Positions 44,224 through 53,051 of a stretch of DNA of 64,000 bases are shown here, piece by piece. This DNA comes from Coleofasciculus sp. LEGE 07092. Lineage in GTDB: Bacteria; Cyanobacteriota; Cyanobacteriia; Cyanobacteriales; Coleofasciculaceae. The notes under the pieces were generated by a model that searched no databases, had not been told where the DNA came from, and was given only the letters and a program-made list of their open reading frames with translations. Position 1 is the first letter of the stretch; each line of letters opens with the position of its first letter. A program made the position numbers and the translations under genes. The stretch lies in assembly GCF_015207375.1 (NCBI RefSeq), contig NZ_JADEWY010000005.1, positions 1 through 64,000 on the forward strand. Reading direction: 5' to 3'.

Positions 44224-44829
44224 TTAAATCTGACTACGGGCAGCATTAAGCAGTATCGTCAACACCGCTTGAATTGCCCTTAATTCTTCAGGGGGTTCGT
44301 TTAAGAGGTCAAAATCACTAGCATTAATCAGGGCGTTGTAGACTTCAATCACATTGACAAGTTGAGCTGCTTCCACCCTCCCCCCAGCAGTCAGGTTCGG
44401 CAGACTAGAGGCTAAGTTTTGGGCAAGGGTTTGACTTGCCCCGGCATTAATCAGAGCATTCTGAATTTGAGTGACACTCAAACCCACATTGCCCTCTCCA
44501 GTCACAATCAGTCCTAAATTTTGCTGTACCGATGCTGGAATTGCCGTAGGAGTTCCGTTAGCAACAACGGGCAAATTTCGCTGCTCTAGCCGTTGGTTAA
44601 TTACACTAGCAGCGCTGTTGACGGCGTTCTCAATCTGCGGAGTTCTGAATACTAAAACCTCATCTCTAGCACTACCACGGACGAAGGCACCGTTAACGAT
44701 GTCACCGCTTGTAATAATACTGCCGCTAGTATCGGTCTGAGCTGAGGCTGGTAGCATTTCCCAAACACCCCCAGCCGTTCCCAAAATCAAACCGAACCCG
44801 ACCTGTAAAACAAAATCCTTAGCGTTCAT
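44224..44829 (-). CDS. Secreted protein of unknown function next to an SLH porin
   Basis: 201 residues from the ATG at 44829 (MNAKDFVLQ), which follows an AGAGG ribosome site. A signal peptide covers about residues 1-30, ending PASAQ. The mature part is helical, with repeated QNL/INA segments (IQNALINAGASQTLAQNLASSLPNL). No family is recognised. The 5' end of a longer reading to 44889 overlaps the upstream SLH gene and was rejected. The gap to that gene is only 37 bp, so they are probably one operon. Confidence 0.75.
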   Translation of the reverse strand: MNAKDFVLQVGFGLILGTAGGVWEMLPASAQTDTSGSIITSGDIVNGAFVRGSARDEVLVFRTPQIENAVNSAASVINQRLEQRNLPVVANGTPTAIPASVQQNLGLIVTGEGNVGLSVTQIQNALINAGASQTLAQNLASSLPNLTAGGRVEAAQLVNVIEVYNALINASDFDLLNEPPEELRAIQAVLTILLNAARSQI

Positions 44830-44866
44830 AACGACCTCTTTTTTCCCGATACGTCCAACTTCTGAC

Positions 44867-46480
44867 CTAGAACGAGATGGCATAACCAATCCCTAGGATA
44901 AACCGTACTCCATCCCCAGCTTCTCCAGTGATATCGGCAGCAGCGGGAGTGATGATGAGAGGTACACCCTTGATGGGGACAATTGAAGCGCCCACGTTCA
45001 AATCTTGACCGCTCCATTCGGCAATCACCGTAACGGGTTCAATGACTTGCACGCCAATACTGCCAAAGACGTTGGTCGAACCCTCTTCATTCTCAATATC
45101 ATCAGCGGAACGAAACCGACCACCGCCGAGACCTACGGAGGCAGTAACCCGGCTGAAGGGGGCTGACCTTTCCTCCTGTAGTTGAAATATTTTACTCACA
45201 ACGCCGTAAACACTGCTGACAGCATCGGGTTCGCCCCAGTTAATCAGATTCTCGACGCCAACTGCCACGGCTAAATCCCCCGGCAATAAGCGGTGAACCT
45301 TGAAGCTGACGCCCCCATCTTCAAAGGTATCGCCAAACAAATCATAAATTGAAACGGCGGTTTCGAGGGCAACGAGTCGTTCTGCATCCCCAAGACCGAA
45401 GCCCAGTACAACCCCGCCATCGTCTTTATTAGAAAGGCGGGTACTTTCTTGATAACTTGCCCCAACAAAAAAGTCACCCGTTTGAGCACCAAACGCCGTC
45501 GGCGTCATAATACTCGAATTTCCCCGCACAATCCGCCGCAGCCGTTCTTCTACTGGCGGAGTTGGGAGTAGGTACTGCTGTCGTAAAGCGGTTAAGTCTT
45601 GGGGAGGAGTTGGGGGTTGAGCGATGGGGGGTTCGTAGCCAACAATATACCGACTCGCTACACTTGTGGGACTCAACTGTGGTAAGACGCCTTCGTTCAC
45701 TAACGCCTGATAAATAAATGCTGCCACATCAGCACGGGTAGCAATCTGGTTGGGGTTCAAGAACGCTACATTCGGATAGTTGACCACCAACTGATTGACG
45801 GTTGCCGCTGCCACGCTATTCCTAGCCCAGTCAGGAATTTGGGCGGCGTCTTGAAAGTACTGATTTAATACCGCCGTTGCTTGAGCTGGAGCGGACAAAT
45901 CTAGCCCACTCGCCAAGGCAACGAGTACCTGGAGGCGAGGAATATTTTGCTCAGGCAAAAAGATATTGTTAGGATAGCCTTCCAAAAATCCCATGCGGTA
46001 GGCTTCTTGAATGGCATCAAATGCCCAATAATTTCGGGGGATATCAACAAATTGTGTACCCTGGCGTTGAAGGCTTTGTTCAAACGCCTGACGAATCATC
46101 GCTGCGAACTGAGCACGGGTAACGGGTTGATTCGGTCGAAACGTGCCATCAGGAAACCCGGCAATGATATTCCGCTGGGTTAGGGCTTCAATAAAAGGCT
46201 GTGCCCAGTTACCCTGAATATCGGGGAAGGATCTAGCTTGCGCCAGTTGTGCCGCTGTACCTGTTGGGGGTTGTGTTGTCCCCGTAGTAGGGTTTTGAGG
46301 ACGCAGGGCATCGGCTCCTAGCATATTATTCAGGAGAGACGAGCCTAATGAACCTCCCTGGTCAGTTTGCGAATTAGTTTCGGCTCGGGCACTACCCTGA
46401 AGATTGGCAACGACGGTTGCTGCCCATAGCATTGTGCTACCGAGGATGGAACTAATGAAAATACGTCCCCAGTACCGCAT
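44867..46480 (-). CDS. S-layer homology domain outer-envelope protein
   Basis: 537 residues from the ATG at 46480 (MRYWGRIF), with a signal peptide to about residue 34 (GSARAE). Three SLH modules cover about 75-280 (FPDIQGNWAQPFIEAL...AGFPDGTFRPNQPVTRAQFAAMI; FVDIPRNYWAFDAIQEA; IPDWARNSVAAAT) and anchor it to peptidoglycan-linked polymer. The C-terminal 220 residues are beta-rich (DFFVGASYQES, GGVVLGFGLGD, VRFILGIGYAISF) and end in an aromatic residue, as in beta-barrel outer-membrane proteins. That architecture resembles cyanobacterial SLH proteins, but with a smaller barrel than the major porins. Confidence 0.88.
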   Translation of the reverse strand: MRYWGRIFISSILGSTMLWAATVVANLQGSARAETNSQTDQGGSLGSSLLNNMLGADALRPQNPTTGTTQPPTGTAAQLAQARSFPDIQGNWAQPFIEALTQRNIIAGFPDGTFRPNQPVTRAQFAAMIRQAFEQSLQRQGTQFVDIPRNYWAFDAIQEAYRMGFLEGYPNNIFLPEQNIPRLQVLVALASGLDLSAPAQATAVLNQYFQDAAQIPDWARNSVAAATVNQLVVNYPNVAFLNPNQIATRADVAAFIYQALVNEGVLPQLSPTSVASRYIVGYEPPIAQPPTPPQDLTALRQQYLLPTPPVEERLRRIVRGNSSIMTPTAFGAQTGDFFVGASYQESTRLSNKDDGGVVLGFGLGDAERLVALETAVSIYDLFGDTFEDGGVSFKVHRLLPGDLAVAVGVENLINWGEPDAVSSVYGVVSKIFQLQEERSAPFSRVTASVGLGGGRFRSADDIENEEGSTNVFGSIGVQVIEPVTVIAEWSGQDLNVGASIVPIKGVPLIITPAAADITGEAGDGVRFILGIGYAISF

Positions 46481-46733
46481 AGTTGGGTTAACTGAATAAA
46501 AATCACTCCTACACCTAGAGTCCCTCATCACTTTTGCTATGCTCCCACAGTTAGTTGAATACCTCCAAGTTACATGAGTTTAGCGAATTAATTGCCCTAA
46601 TTTCCCGAATGCTAAACCCCAATCTAACCCTCCTCTTGAAGCTGGGATAGGATGTTTGTGGCTCATTGCTTGACTCCCGTGAATCCTCAACCTTTAGAGA
46701 TAACTATCCCGCTTTCGGCTAGTCGTCACTAAT

Positions 46734-47375
46734 CTAATGTCCCTGCCACCGATTTAGAGGAATACAGTCAACATTTAACTGATCAAAAGCCCGCGCTACC
46801 ACAAAATCTACTAAATCTTCAATGGTTTGAGGGTTGTGATACCAAGCCGGGATAGCTGGCACAATTCTAGCACCAGCTTCTGCCAGGGTGGTAAGATTAC
46901 GCAGGTGAATGAGGCTGAATGGTGTCTCGCGGGGGACAATTACTAATTGACGCCCTTCTTTGAGTTGAACATCTGCGGTTCGCTCTAGCAGGTCAGAACT
47001 TAAACCGTTAGCGATTTTTGCCACCGTACTCATGCTACAGGGAAGGATCACCATTCCTAAGGTGCGAAAGGAGCCACTAGCAATTGTTGCTCCAACATCT
47101 CCCCAACGGTGACAAATCAGTTTGCCTCCTATGGGTACTCCTGCTTGCTGACGCCAGAATTGTTCCTGTTGGTCGGGTTCTGGAGGCATTCGGATGTTCT
47201 GCTCTGCCTGCCAGACCATATAGGCTGATTTAGATGCAACTACTTCAATGTTGTAGTCAGCTTCTAGGAGAAATTTTAATGCCCGTACTGCATAAATTAA
47301 GCCAGAGGCACCCGTAATGCCGAGAATTAAGGGGAAGGTTTGAGGGGTGAAATTGGAGTTTTGAGTTGAAGACAC
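46734..47375 (-). CDS. ubiX: Flavin prenyltransferase UbiX
   Basis: Makes prenylated FMN, the cofactor of UbiD-type decarboxylases, which in cyanobacteria serve quinone synthesis. 213 residues. The FMN-binding loop GITGASGLIYAVRAL near residue 19, the PCSMSTVAKIANGLSSDLLERTADV segment and VPRETPFSLIHLRNLT are intact. No ubiD gene is in the window. The 3' end is followed by a convergent-free gap. Confidence 0.93.
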   Translation of the reverse strand: MSSTQNSNFTPQTFPLILGITGASGLIYAVRALKFLLEADYNIEVVASKSAYMVWQAEQNIRMPPEPDQQEQFWRQQAGVPIGGKLICHRWGDVGATIASGSFRTLGMVILPCSMSTVAKIANGLSSDLLERTADVQLKEGRQLVIVPRETPFSLIHLRNLTTLAEAGARIVPAIPAWYHNPQTIEDLVDFVVARAFDQLNVDCIPLNRWQGH

Positions 47376-47594
47376 GGGATTTTCAAGGGGGAATTAACAC
47401 CTGATGTTATCCCCCCTAATTAAAGGGAGGTTGGGGGAAAATCTATTTAAAGTAGTTCAAATTTAACGGTAGAGAGAGTAAGGTAGGCTCTCTTGTACGG
47501 AAAGTGATGCACTACCCGCACCTTATTCGAGGGAAGATTTTAGTTTCTTTGCACACGGACTCTTTAATAGCATACCCCCATTCTTCATTCCTGA

Positions 47595-48299
47595 TTATTG
47601 AAAACCCAAAATTTCGCTGAGTGCATTGACAATATCGAGGTAAAAATTGCCGTTCATCTGGCGAAATAGCTCAAAAGAGGAGCTGGGCTTGCCGAAGAAG
47701 GGGCGTAACGTCCAGGCTAGCTGTGTACCGACAAAGGCGTAGAGGACGAGCCAAAACCGTAAAATATTCATCCGGGTTTCGAGTCCTTCGGTGTCTTCTT
47801 CAGAGAGTAGCTGCATACCCTGATAGAGAAACTTGACGCCAATAAAGCCGGTGATGGCAAAGATAGCGACATTCAGGAGCTTGTAAAACTGGTAATGATT
47901 AGTGGAGATTAGGAAAAACAGGGTAATCGGCGCGAAGCTAAAGAGGAGAACACTAATCACTGCCACTGCTGTTAAGAGCATGGCAAAATGCTGCCCAAAG
48001 CTTTTTCGAGAACCAAAGAGGATATTGAAAAAGTATAAGGTAGGAAAGCAAATAATTAGGGTAATTAGGTAAAGTGCCGGTAGTTTGATGGCTGAGGATA
48101 GTGCCTGTAGTAAACTGTGGGACGAGCCGATAATGGCTCCGTAGACGGCAAAAAAGAGGGAACTGCAAATCAGCAGCGCTGTAATCTTTCCTTCTAGTTT
48201 GATGCCTTGACGGATTTCTTTGAGAAATAAGGAGCGATCGCGCAGCAGCCCGATTAAGGTGGTAAAGTACCGCGTTGTCTGCACTGGACGTTGAACCAT
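47595..48299 (-). CDS. Yip1-like integral membrane protein
   Basis: 234 residues with five or six membrane helices (about 40-60, 70-92, 105-130, 140-162 and 190-210). The first 35 residues are cytoplasmic and basic. The pattern resembles Yip1-domain proteins, and such cyanobacterial proteins are sometimes labelled 'actin-binding WH2', which is not supported by anything visible here. No catalytic motif. Single gene; function unknown. Confidence 0.75.
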   Translation of the reverse strand: MVQRPVQTTRYFTTLIGLLRDRSLFLKEIRQGIKLEGKITALLICSSLFFAVYGAIIGSSHSLLQALSSAIKLPALYLITLIICFPTLYFFNILFGSRKSFGQHFAMLLTAVAVISVLLFSFAPITLFFLISTNHYQFYKLLNVAIFAITGFIGVKFLYQGMQLLSEEDTEGLETRMNILRFWLVLYAFVGTQLAWTLRPFFGKPSSSFELFRQMNGNFYLDIVNALSEILGFQ

Positions 48300-48431
48300 A
48301 GTCCTCTCCCCTAGTGTTTATCCAGTTCTAGCAAAAATTTTTGGGCAATCCCCTTATTCGCTTAAAATCTTATACTTGACAAAGAAAACGGATGATGTAT
48401 AGTTAAGTAGTGTGTGTGAGGAAAAAAGAAG

Positions 48432-48472
48432 AAGCGCTTGGAGTCGAAACACGGCAAGACGCCCAAGCGCTT
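48432..48472 (-). terminator. Rho-independent terminator of the fatty acid hydroxylase-type gene
   Basis: AAGCGCTTGG (48432-48441) pairs with CCAAGCGCTT (48463-48472), a 10-bp perfect stem. On the minus strand it is followed by CTTCTTTTTTCC; on the plus strand by TTTCC. It ends transcription of the gene at 48520-49005. Confidence 0.85.
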
Positions 48473-48519
48473 TTTCCATTGAATTTTTCTATTGAGAGAG
48501 TACAGGTCAGTGAACTGAC

Positions 48520-49005
48520 TTACCACCACCGCAGTTGCAAATAACCTCGTTCGGGTTGGTTTACTTCCTCCTCTGTCAGCCACTCAACGGATTTGTAGGT
48601 GCCAAATAGTCGATCCCACCAATCTACTGCCAGACCGAAGTTGTGATGCCACATCTGGTATTTATGATGCACGTAGTGAACCGGCATTTTCATCCAAAAG
48701 CACTTGGTTGGGTTTTCGTGCTGAAGCTGATGAGCATAGGCGGAAAAGGCGGAGTAAACTAATCCCCCCAAAAACCAACCGAGTCCGGCATCCCACGAAT
48801 AGAGAAACATTAGACACATCACCAGTAGACCAGCCTGCACGTAATCCCGAAACTCCCACAGTACACCCTGACCTTCATTACGGCGATGATGGTCACGATG
48901 GCGTTTACCAACCCGAGCATTGACGTGCATCAGGCGATGTATCCAGTACTCCAAGAAACTCGCCAGGATAAATCCCAGGACAAAACAGATGATCGGGGTT
49001 ATCAA
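48520..49005 (-). CDS. Fatty acid hydroxylase / sterol desaturase family protein
   Basis: 161-residue membrane di-iron enzyme candidate. Histidine boxes HRLMH (near 23), HRDHH (near 37), HQLQH (near 92) and HYVHHKYQMWHH (near 109) are all present. Two or three hydrophobic segments occur near 3-18, 55-85. It is short compared with typical family members. Possible reactions include carotenoid or lipid hydroxylation, but the substrate cannot be told. Single gene. Confidence 0.88.
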   Translation of the reverse strand: MITPIICFVLGFILASFLEYWIHRLMHVNARVGKRHRDHHRRNEGQGVLWEFRDYVQAGLLVMCLMFLYSWDAGLGWFLGGLVYSAFSAYAHQLQHENPTKCFWMKMPVHYVHHKYQMWHHNFGLAVDWWDRLFGTYKSVEWLTEEEVNQPERGYLQLRWW

Positions 49006-49343
49006 CTTTCTTTCCTCGCACGCTTTGCTTTCTAAAAAATACCCCTCTGGAGATTTTTACATCCTTAGGGTTACTGATAATGTAGCTATTTTCTCACTTT
49101 CGAGGTGAGTTCGCGCACATTGAATTTGCCTATCCTCAAACCAAGATAGAGGCGATCGCTCCTTTTGCCCAACGGTTGCCAACTCTCCCTTGCTGACAGT
49201 AGCGGCAACTTGTAAAAGTACTCCAGCGTCGTCAGAGTTTGTTGACGCTAGCCCCCAGACAACTCCTCTACCATTTGGAGCTACTGGATAAATCTGCTTT
49301 AATCAACGTTTAATGCATTCTTGGGAATTGGTGTGAGGCTTTA
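49006..49343. other. 338-bp divergent intergenic region
   Basis: Lies between the hydroxylase gene (-) and GH3 gene (+) and must hold both promoters. One minus-strand frame is open across about 49040-49310 but has no start codon and no recognisable motif, so it is not called. Confidence 0.5.
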
Positions 49344-51050
49344 ATGGCGAATTATTTACTGCCACTTTTGACTGCTTTTGCTGGACGTGTTAAAGCTAAT
49401 TTCGTTCAAAAAACCCACCAGACTGAGGCGATACAGGAGCAGTTTTTGCTGCAACTGCTGCGGGTTCATCAGGATACTGAGTTCGGTCGTCACTACGGGT
49501 TAAGGGATATCAAAACCGTTGACCAATTCCGCGATCGCTTGCCAGTTCTGCCCTACAGCAGCTACGAACCCTACACTCAGCGCATATCTCAGGGGGAGAC
49601 TAATGTTTTAACCCCCGATCCGGTCGTTTACATCAATCTCACTAGCGGTTCGACCGGTCCTCAAAAACTGATTCCTGTCACCAAGGGATTTCAGAATTCC
49701 TTGAGACGGGCGAATTTAACCAGCATCGGCTTTTTAGCCGACGCCTTAAAAAAGAGAGAGAGTAAATTTGGCAAATTGCTGCTCACCAACTCCGCTCATA
49801 CCCTAGGACGCACGCCAGGGGGAATCAATTACGGTCCAGCTAGTGTTGGGGTGCTGCGTATGGGAAAATTTCTCTACAAGCAAGTCTTTGCCCACCCCTT
49901 CGAGACACTGCTACCGGATGATAGCTTAGCCCGTCATTACGTTTGCTTGCTGTTTGCACTGCGCGATCGCACAATGCGGGGGATAATTGCCAATTTTCCC
50001 ATGCTACTGCTGCGTACCAGCATCTATTTGGAGCGCTACGCTGAAGACTTCATTCGAGATTTGGAAAAAGGCACCATTGCCTGCTGGCTAGAACTAGAAC
50101 CCACCGTCCTTGCTCAATTGGAGCATCAGTGGTCAGCCGACCCCATTCGCGCCCGTGAACTGAAGGATATTCTAAACCGTGAGGGACGGCTAACTCCCAA
50201 ACAGGTTTGGTCTGATTTATCCTTTGTTGCCACTGCACGAGGCGGCACCTCTGATTTTTACTTCGAGCGCTTTCCTGAGTATTTTGGTGATATCCCAGTA
50301 TTTGGAGCCGTTTACTCTTCTGCTGAAGCTACCTTTAGTATTTACCCAGATGTTGATACCGATGGTAGCGTTTTGGCAATTGAGAGTGGCTTTTTTGAGT
50401 TTCTGCCTGAAGACCAATGGGACCTAGAATACCCCAAAACTCTCCTACCAACAGAGGTGAAAGTCGGAGAATGCTATCGCTTATTAACGACCAACTACAG
50501 TGGTTTCTACCGCTACGATATTGGCGATGTGGTAGAAGTTGTAGGATTCTACAACACAGCTCCTTTAATTGTCTTCCGTTACCGTCGCGGTGGTATGATG
50601 TCTGCGACGAGTGAGAAGACAACTGAGTATCATGCCACTCAGGTAATGCAAGCCCTACAAAAAGAATTTGACGTGGCTCTAGAGGATTTTTGTCTCACTT
50701 TGTCTGAGAGTGTTGTTTCAACTCGCTATCTAGTGAATATTGAACTGGCTCCGGGTGAAAAACTAGATGATCCGGAAGCATTCCTCGCCAGTTTTGAGCG
50801 CAACCTTCAACAAGCCAATGCCTCCTATGGGGCGAAGCGACCGAGTAATTATATCCCGACACCTCGCCTGCGTATCCTTGCGCCTGGTAGTTTTGCTATC
50901 CTCCGCCAGCGCCAGATAGAACGGGGAATTCCGGATTCTCAGCTTAAATTTCCTCACACGAGTGAAGATAGGCAGTTTTTGGCGGGTCTAGAGGTGCAGC
51001 AGGAGGTAAGGTTGCCGGAGGATGTGAGCGAACCGACTGTATCGGTTTAG
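49344..51050 (+). CDS. GH3 family acyl-adenylate amido synthetase-like protein
   Basis: 568 residues, full GH3 length. In plants GH3 enzymes adenylate acidic hormones (auxin, jasmonate) and conjugate them to amino acids. Bacterial members have unknown substrates. ATP-binding motifs are visible: NLTSGSTGPQKLIPVT (motif 1, near 107-122), FGAVYSSAEATFSI (motif 2, near 320), YRYDIGDVVEVVGF (motif 3, near 391) and RYRRGGMMSATSEKTTE. Single gene with its own promoter region. Acyl acid and amine partners are open questions. Confidence 0.92.
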   Translation: MANYLLPLLTAFAGRVKANFVQKTHQTEAIQEQFLLQLLRVHQDTEFGRHYGLRDIKTVDQFRDRLPVLPYSSYEPYTQRISQGETNVLTPDPVVYINLTSGSTGPQKLIPVTKGFQNSLRRANLTSIGFLADALKKRESKFGKLLLTNSAHTLGRTPGGINYGPASVGVLRMGKFLYKQVFAHPFETLLPDDSLARHYVCLLFALRDRTMRGIIANFPMLLLRTSIYLERYAEDFIRDLEKGTIACWLELEPTVLAQLEHQWSADPIRARELKDILNREGRLTPKQVWSDLSFVATARGGTSDFYFERFPEYFGDIPVFGAVYSSAEATFSIYPDVDTDGSVLAIESGFFEFLPEDQWDLEYPKTLLPTEVKVGECYRLLTTNYSGFYRYDIGDVVEVVGFYNTAPLIVFRYRRGGMMSATSEKTTEYHATQVMQALQKEFDVALEDFCLTLSESVVSTRYLVNIELAPGEKLDDPEAFLASFERNLQQANASYGAKRPSNYIPTPRLRILAPGSFAILRQRQIERGIPDSQLKFPHTSEDRQFLAGLEVQQEVRLPEDVSEPTVSV

Positions 51051-51315
51051 AATATCGTTACCTGGAGGATGAGGGTGAGGTACAAGGGTTGGTGTGATGT
51101 TCATCCGCTGATGAAATCGAGTAATAACATCAGGGTAATTTTCTACCAAGGTGCGAACTTCTTGCTCTCGCTGGTGCAGAATTTCTTAGAACTGATTAAT
51201 AAGGGTTGCATCATCAACAAGTTACGGTATGTAGTAGGGGCAGAGCCTCTTTAATTATTCTGCAAGATCTGATCTTTGAGAAACCAGTCAGGGGCTAGTG
51301 GAGTCTTAATAATGA
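51051..51315. other. Gap with possible decayed minus-strand coding remnant
   Basis: On the minus strand the sequence reads EILHQREQEVRTLVENYPDV and onward, but is interrupted by a stop just before. It may be part of a lost gene or chance. The upstream region of the HhoA-like gene lies at the right end. Confidence 0.35.
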
Positions 51316-52845
51316 ATGAAAGGAATCAAACCCTCTGCCCGCCCATTGCCTATCCCTTCGAGATCGAAAATGTTACGACAGTTCCCTAAGGTTCAAGCCC
51401 ATCAACTTATGAGTACTAAACGCCTGCGTATCGCCACATCGGGAATCATTACTGCCGCAGCCGCTATTGGTGCTATTACCTTTGACGCGATCGCAACTGT
51501 TGATGGGTTCAGTTTTTCTCTGAAACCTCATGCCGTTTTAGCTCAAGATATTGATGAACAAATCAACATTCGCGTCTATCAACGAGCCAGCCCAGCCGTA
51601 GTTTCGATTGACACGGGAAACAGTACCGGCAGCGGCAGTATCATGACATCGGATGGGATAGTTTTAACCAATGCCCATGTTGTTGCCGGTTATCCTACCG
51701 TTAATGTGATGTTGGCAGACGGTAGACGGTTAGCGGCAGATGTTATCGCTTTTGGGGATAGCGGTTTGGATTTAGCCGTTTTAAAAATTCGCAGTCAGAA
51801 CAATTTACCCACCGTTACCCTTGCGCAGACTTCCGTTCAAGTGGGACAGCGAGCCTTTGCGATTGGCAATCCCTTTGGTCAGTTTCAAGGCACGTTTACC
51901 GTGGGAATTGTCAGCCGCATCGACCCACAACGAGGTTTAATTCAAACGGATGCTGCCATTAATCCTGGTAATTCTGGAGGACCCCTACTTAATAGTCAGG
52001 GTGAATTGATTGGCGTCAATACCGCTATTTTTGGCAGTCCTAACGGTGGTAATATTGGGATTGGGTTTGCGATCGCCATTGATAAAATTCAACCCTTTTT
52101 AGCCGCTGTACGTGAGGGACGCGCTCCCCGAACAGCCGTGCAGCAAGCCCCCACCCCTAGTGATCGCCGCCCGCAACCCTTAGCCTTAAATGGTGCGGTG
52201 GTGCCTGGTCGATTGGGTCAGGGGAGTAATGTTCTGCCCGTAGACAACAGCTTCTTTGACCTCTATGCTTTTGAAGGAAGGGCAGGTCAGCGAATCCAAA
52301 TTGACATGAGCAGTCGGCAAATTGATTCCTATTTGATTTTGCTTGATGTTAATGGTAATGATTTAGCTCAAGATGATGATAGTGGAGGTGGGACTAACGC
52401 CAAAATCGTTACTACCCTACCCACCAATGGTACTTACCTATTAATTGCTAACTCCTATGAAGCCGGACAAGCTGGAAGTTACAACCTACAGGCGGCGGCG
52501 GCAGGGAGAAGTTCAGTAAGTCGCGATCGCTTTATTTTGCAGCAAGAGGGCATTCTCGATCCCGGTGCGTCCGTACTTCCCTCTGATGGCAGTTTGTTCA
52601 AAGTTCATGCCTTTGAAGGTCGAGCCGGACAGTCAGTAACCCTTGACTTGATTAGTCCTGATTTTGACACCTATTTAGTTGTACTCGATTCTAACGGTCA
52701 GCCGATTGGTGAAAATGATGATATCAGTCAAAACAATTCTAATTCCAACCTCACCGTTACCTTACCTCGTACTGGCGTCTACAATGCGATCGTTAATGCC
52801 TATGATCGGCGCGGGCGGGGTCGGTATCGTTTGACGGTACGGTAA
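51316..52845 (+). CDS. HhoA-like trypsin-family serine protease with two PPC domains
   Basis: 509 residues. A signal segment (about 37-60; possible start also at 51409, MSTKRLR) precedes an S1C protease domain (about 85-270). The catalytic triad is visible: His in LTNAHVV, Asp in SGLDLAVLK and Ser in NPGNSGGPLLN. The usual C-terminal PDZ domain of HtrA/HhoA is absent. Instead there are two pre-peptidase C-terminal (PPC) domains (about 300-390 and 415-509, each with FEGRAGQ and DxxLxLLD-like patterns). It is a secreted or periplasmic protease with beta-sandwich binding modules. Single gene. Confidence 0.9.
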   Translation: MKGIKPSARPLPIPSRSKMLRQFPKVQAHQLMSTKRLRIATSGIITAAAAIGAITFDAIATVDGFSFSLKPHAVLAQDIDEQINIRVYQRASPAVVSIDTGNSTGSGSIMTSDGIVLTNAHVVAGYPTVNVMLADGRRLAADVIAFGDSGLDLAVLKIRSQNNLPTVTLAQTSVQVGQRAFAIGNPFGQFQGTFTVGIVSRIDPQRGLIQTDAAINPGNSGGPLLNSQGELIGVNTAIFGSPNGGNIGIGFAIAIDKIQPFLAAVREGRAPRTAVQQAPTPSDRRPQPLALNGAVVPGRLGQGSNVLPVDNSFFDLYAFEGRAGQRIQIDMSSRQIDSYLILLDVNGNDLAQDDDSGGGTNAKIVTTLPTNGTYLLIANSYEAGQAGSYNLQAAAAGRSSVSRDRFILQQEGILDPGASVLPSDGSLFKVHAFEGRAGQSVTLDLISPDFDTYLVVLDSNGQPIGENDDISQNNSNSNLTVTLPRTGVYNAIVNAYDRRGRGRYRLTVR

Positions 52846-52870
52846 AAGTCAAAAACTCACCCCCCTAATC

Positions 52871-52888
52871 CCCCCTTAAAAAAGGGGG
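52871..52888 (+). terminator. Hairpin after the HhoA-like gene
   Basis: CCCCCTT-AAAA-AAGGGGG, 25 bp after the stop. The wider CCCCCCTAATCCCCCCTTAA context is a frequent cyanobacterial intergenic motif. Confidence 0.6.
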
Positions 52889-53051
52889 ATATGTCTATAG
52901 TGCAGCAAAAGTAACTTTAGTATTGAAACCGATATGGCTGCTTATCGGCGTGAATTAGATGCTGAAGTCTCTGACTCAGAAGACAGTTCCGAGGAGAGCC
53001 AGTCAGTGTGAGTCGATATAGCATTTTTATTCAGAGTGACAAAAGAGCGAT

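Noticed and set aside
49040-49310. Open minus-strand frame, and an LSGG-like string in another frame resembling an ABC ATPase signature
   Set aside because: The open frame has no start codon. The LSGG string is followed by a stop and no Walker motifs are nearby.
51060-51230. Minus-strand remnant reading EILHQREQEVRTLVENY
   Set aside because: A stop interrupts the frame and no family could be named, so it is only noted in the gap entry.
52934-53011. 25-codon reading MAAYRRELDAEVSDSEDSSE
   Set aside because: Looks protein-like and acidic, but too short, with no ribosome site or homology that I can name.
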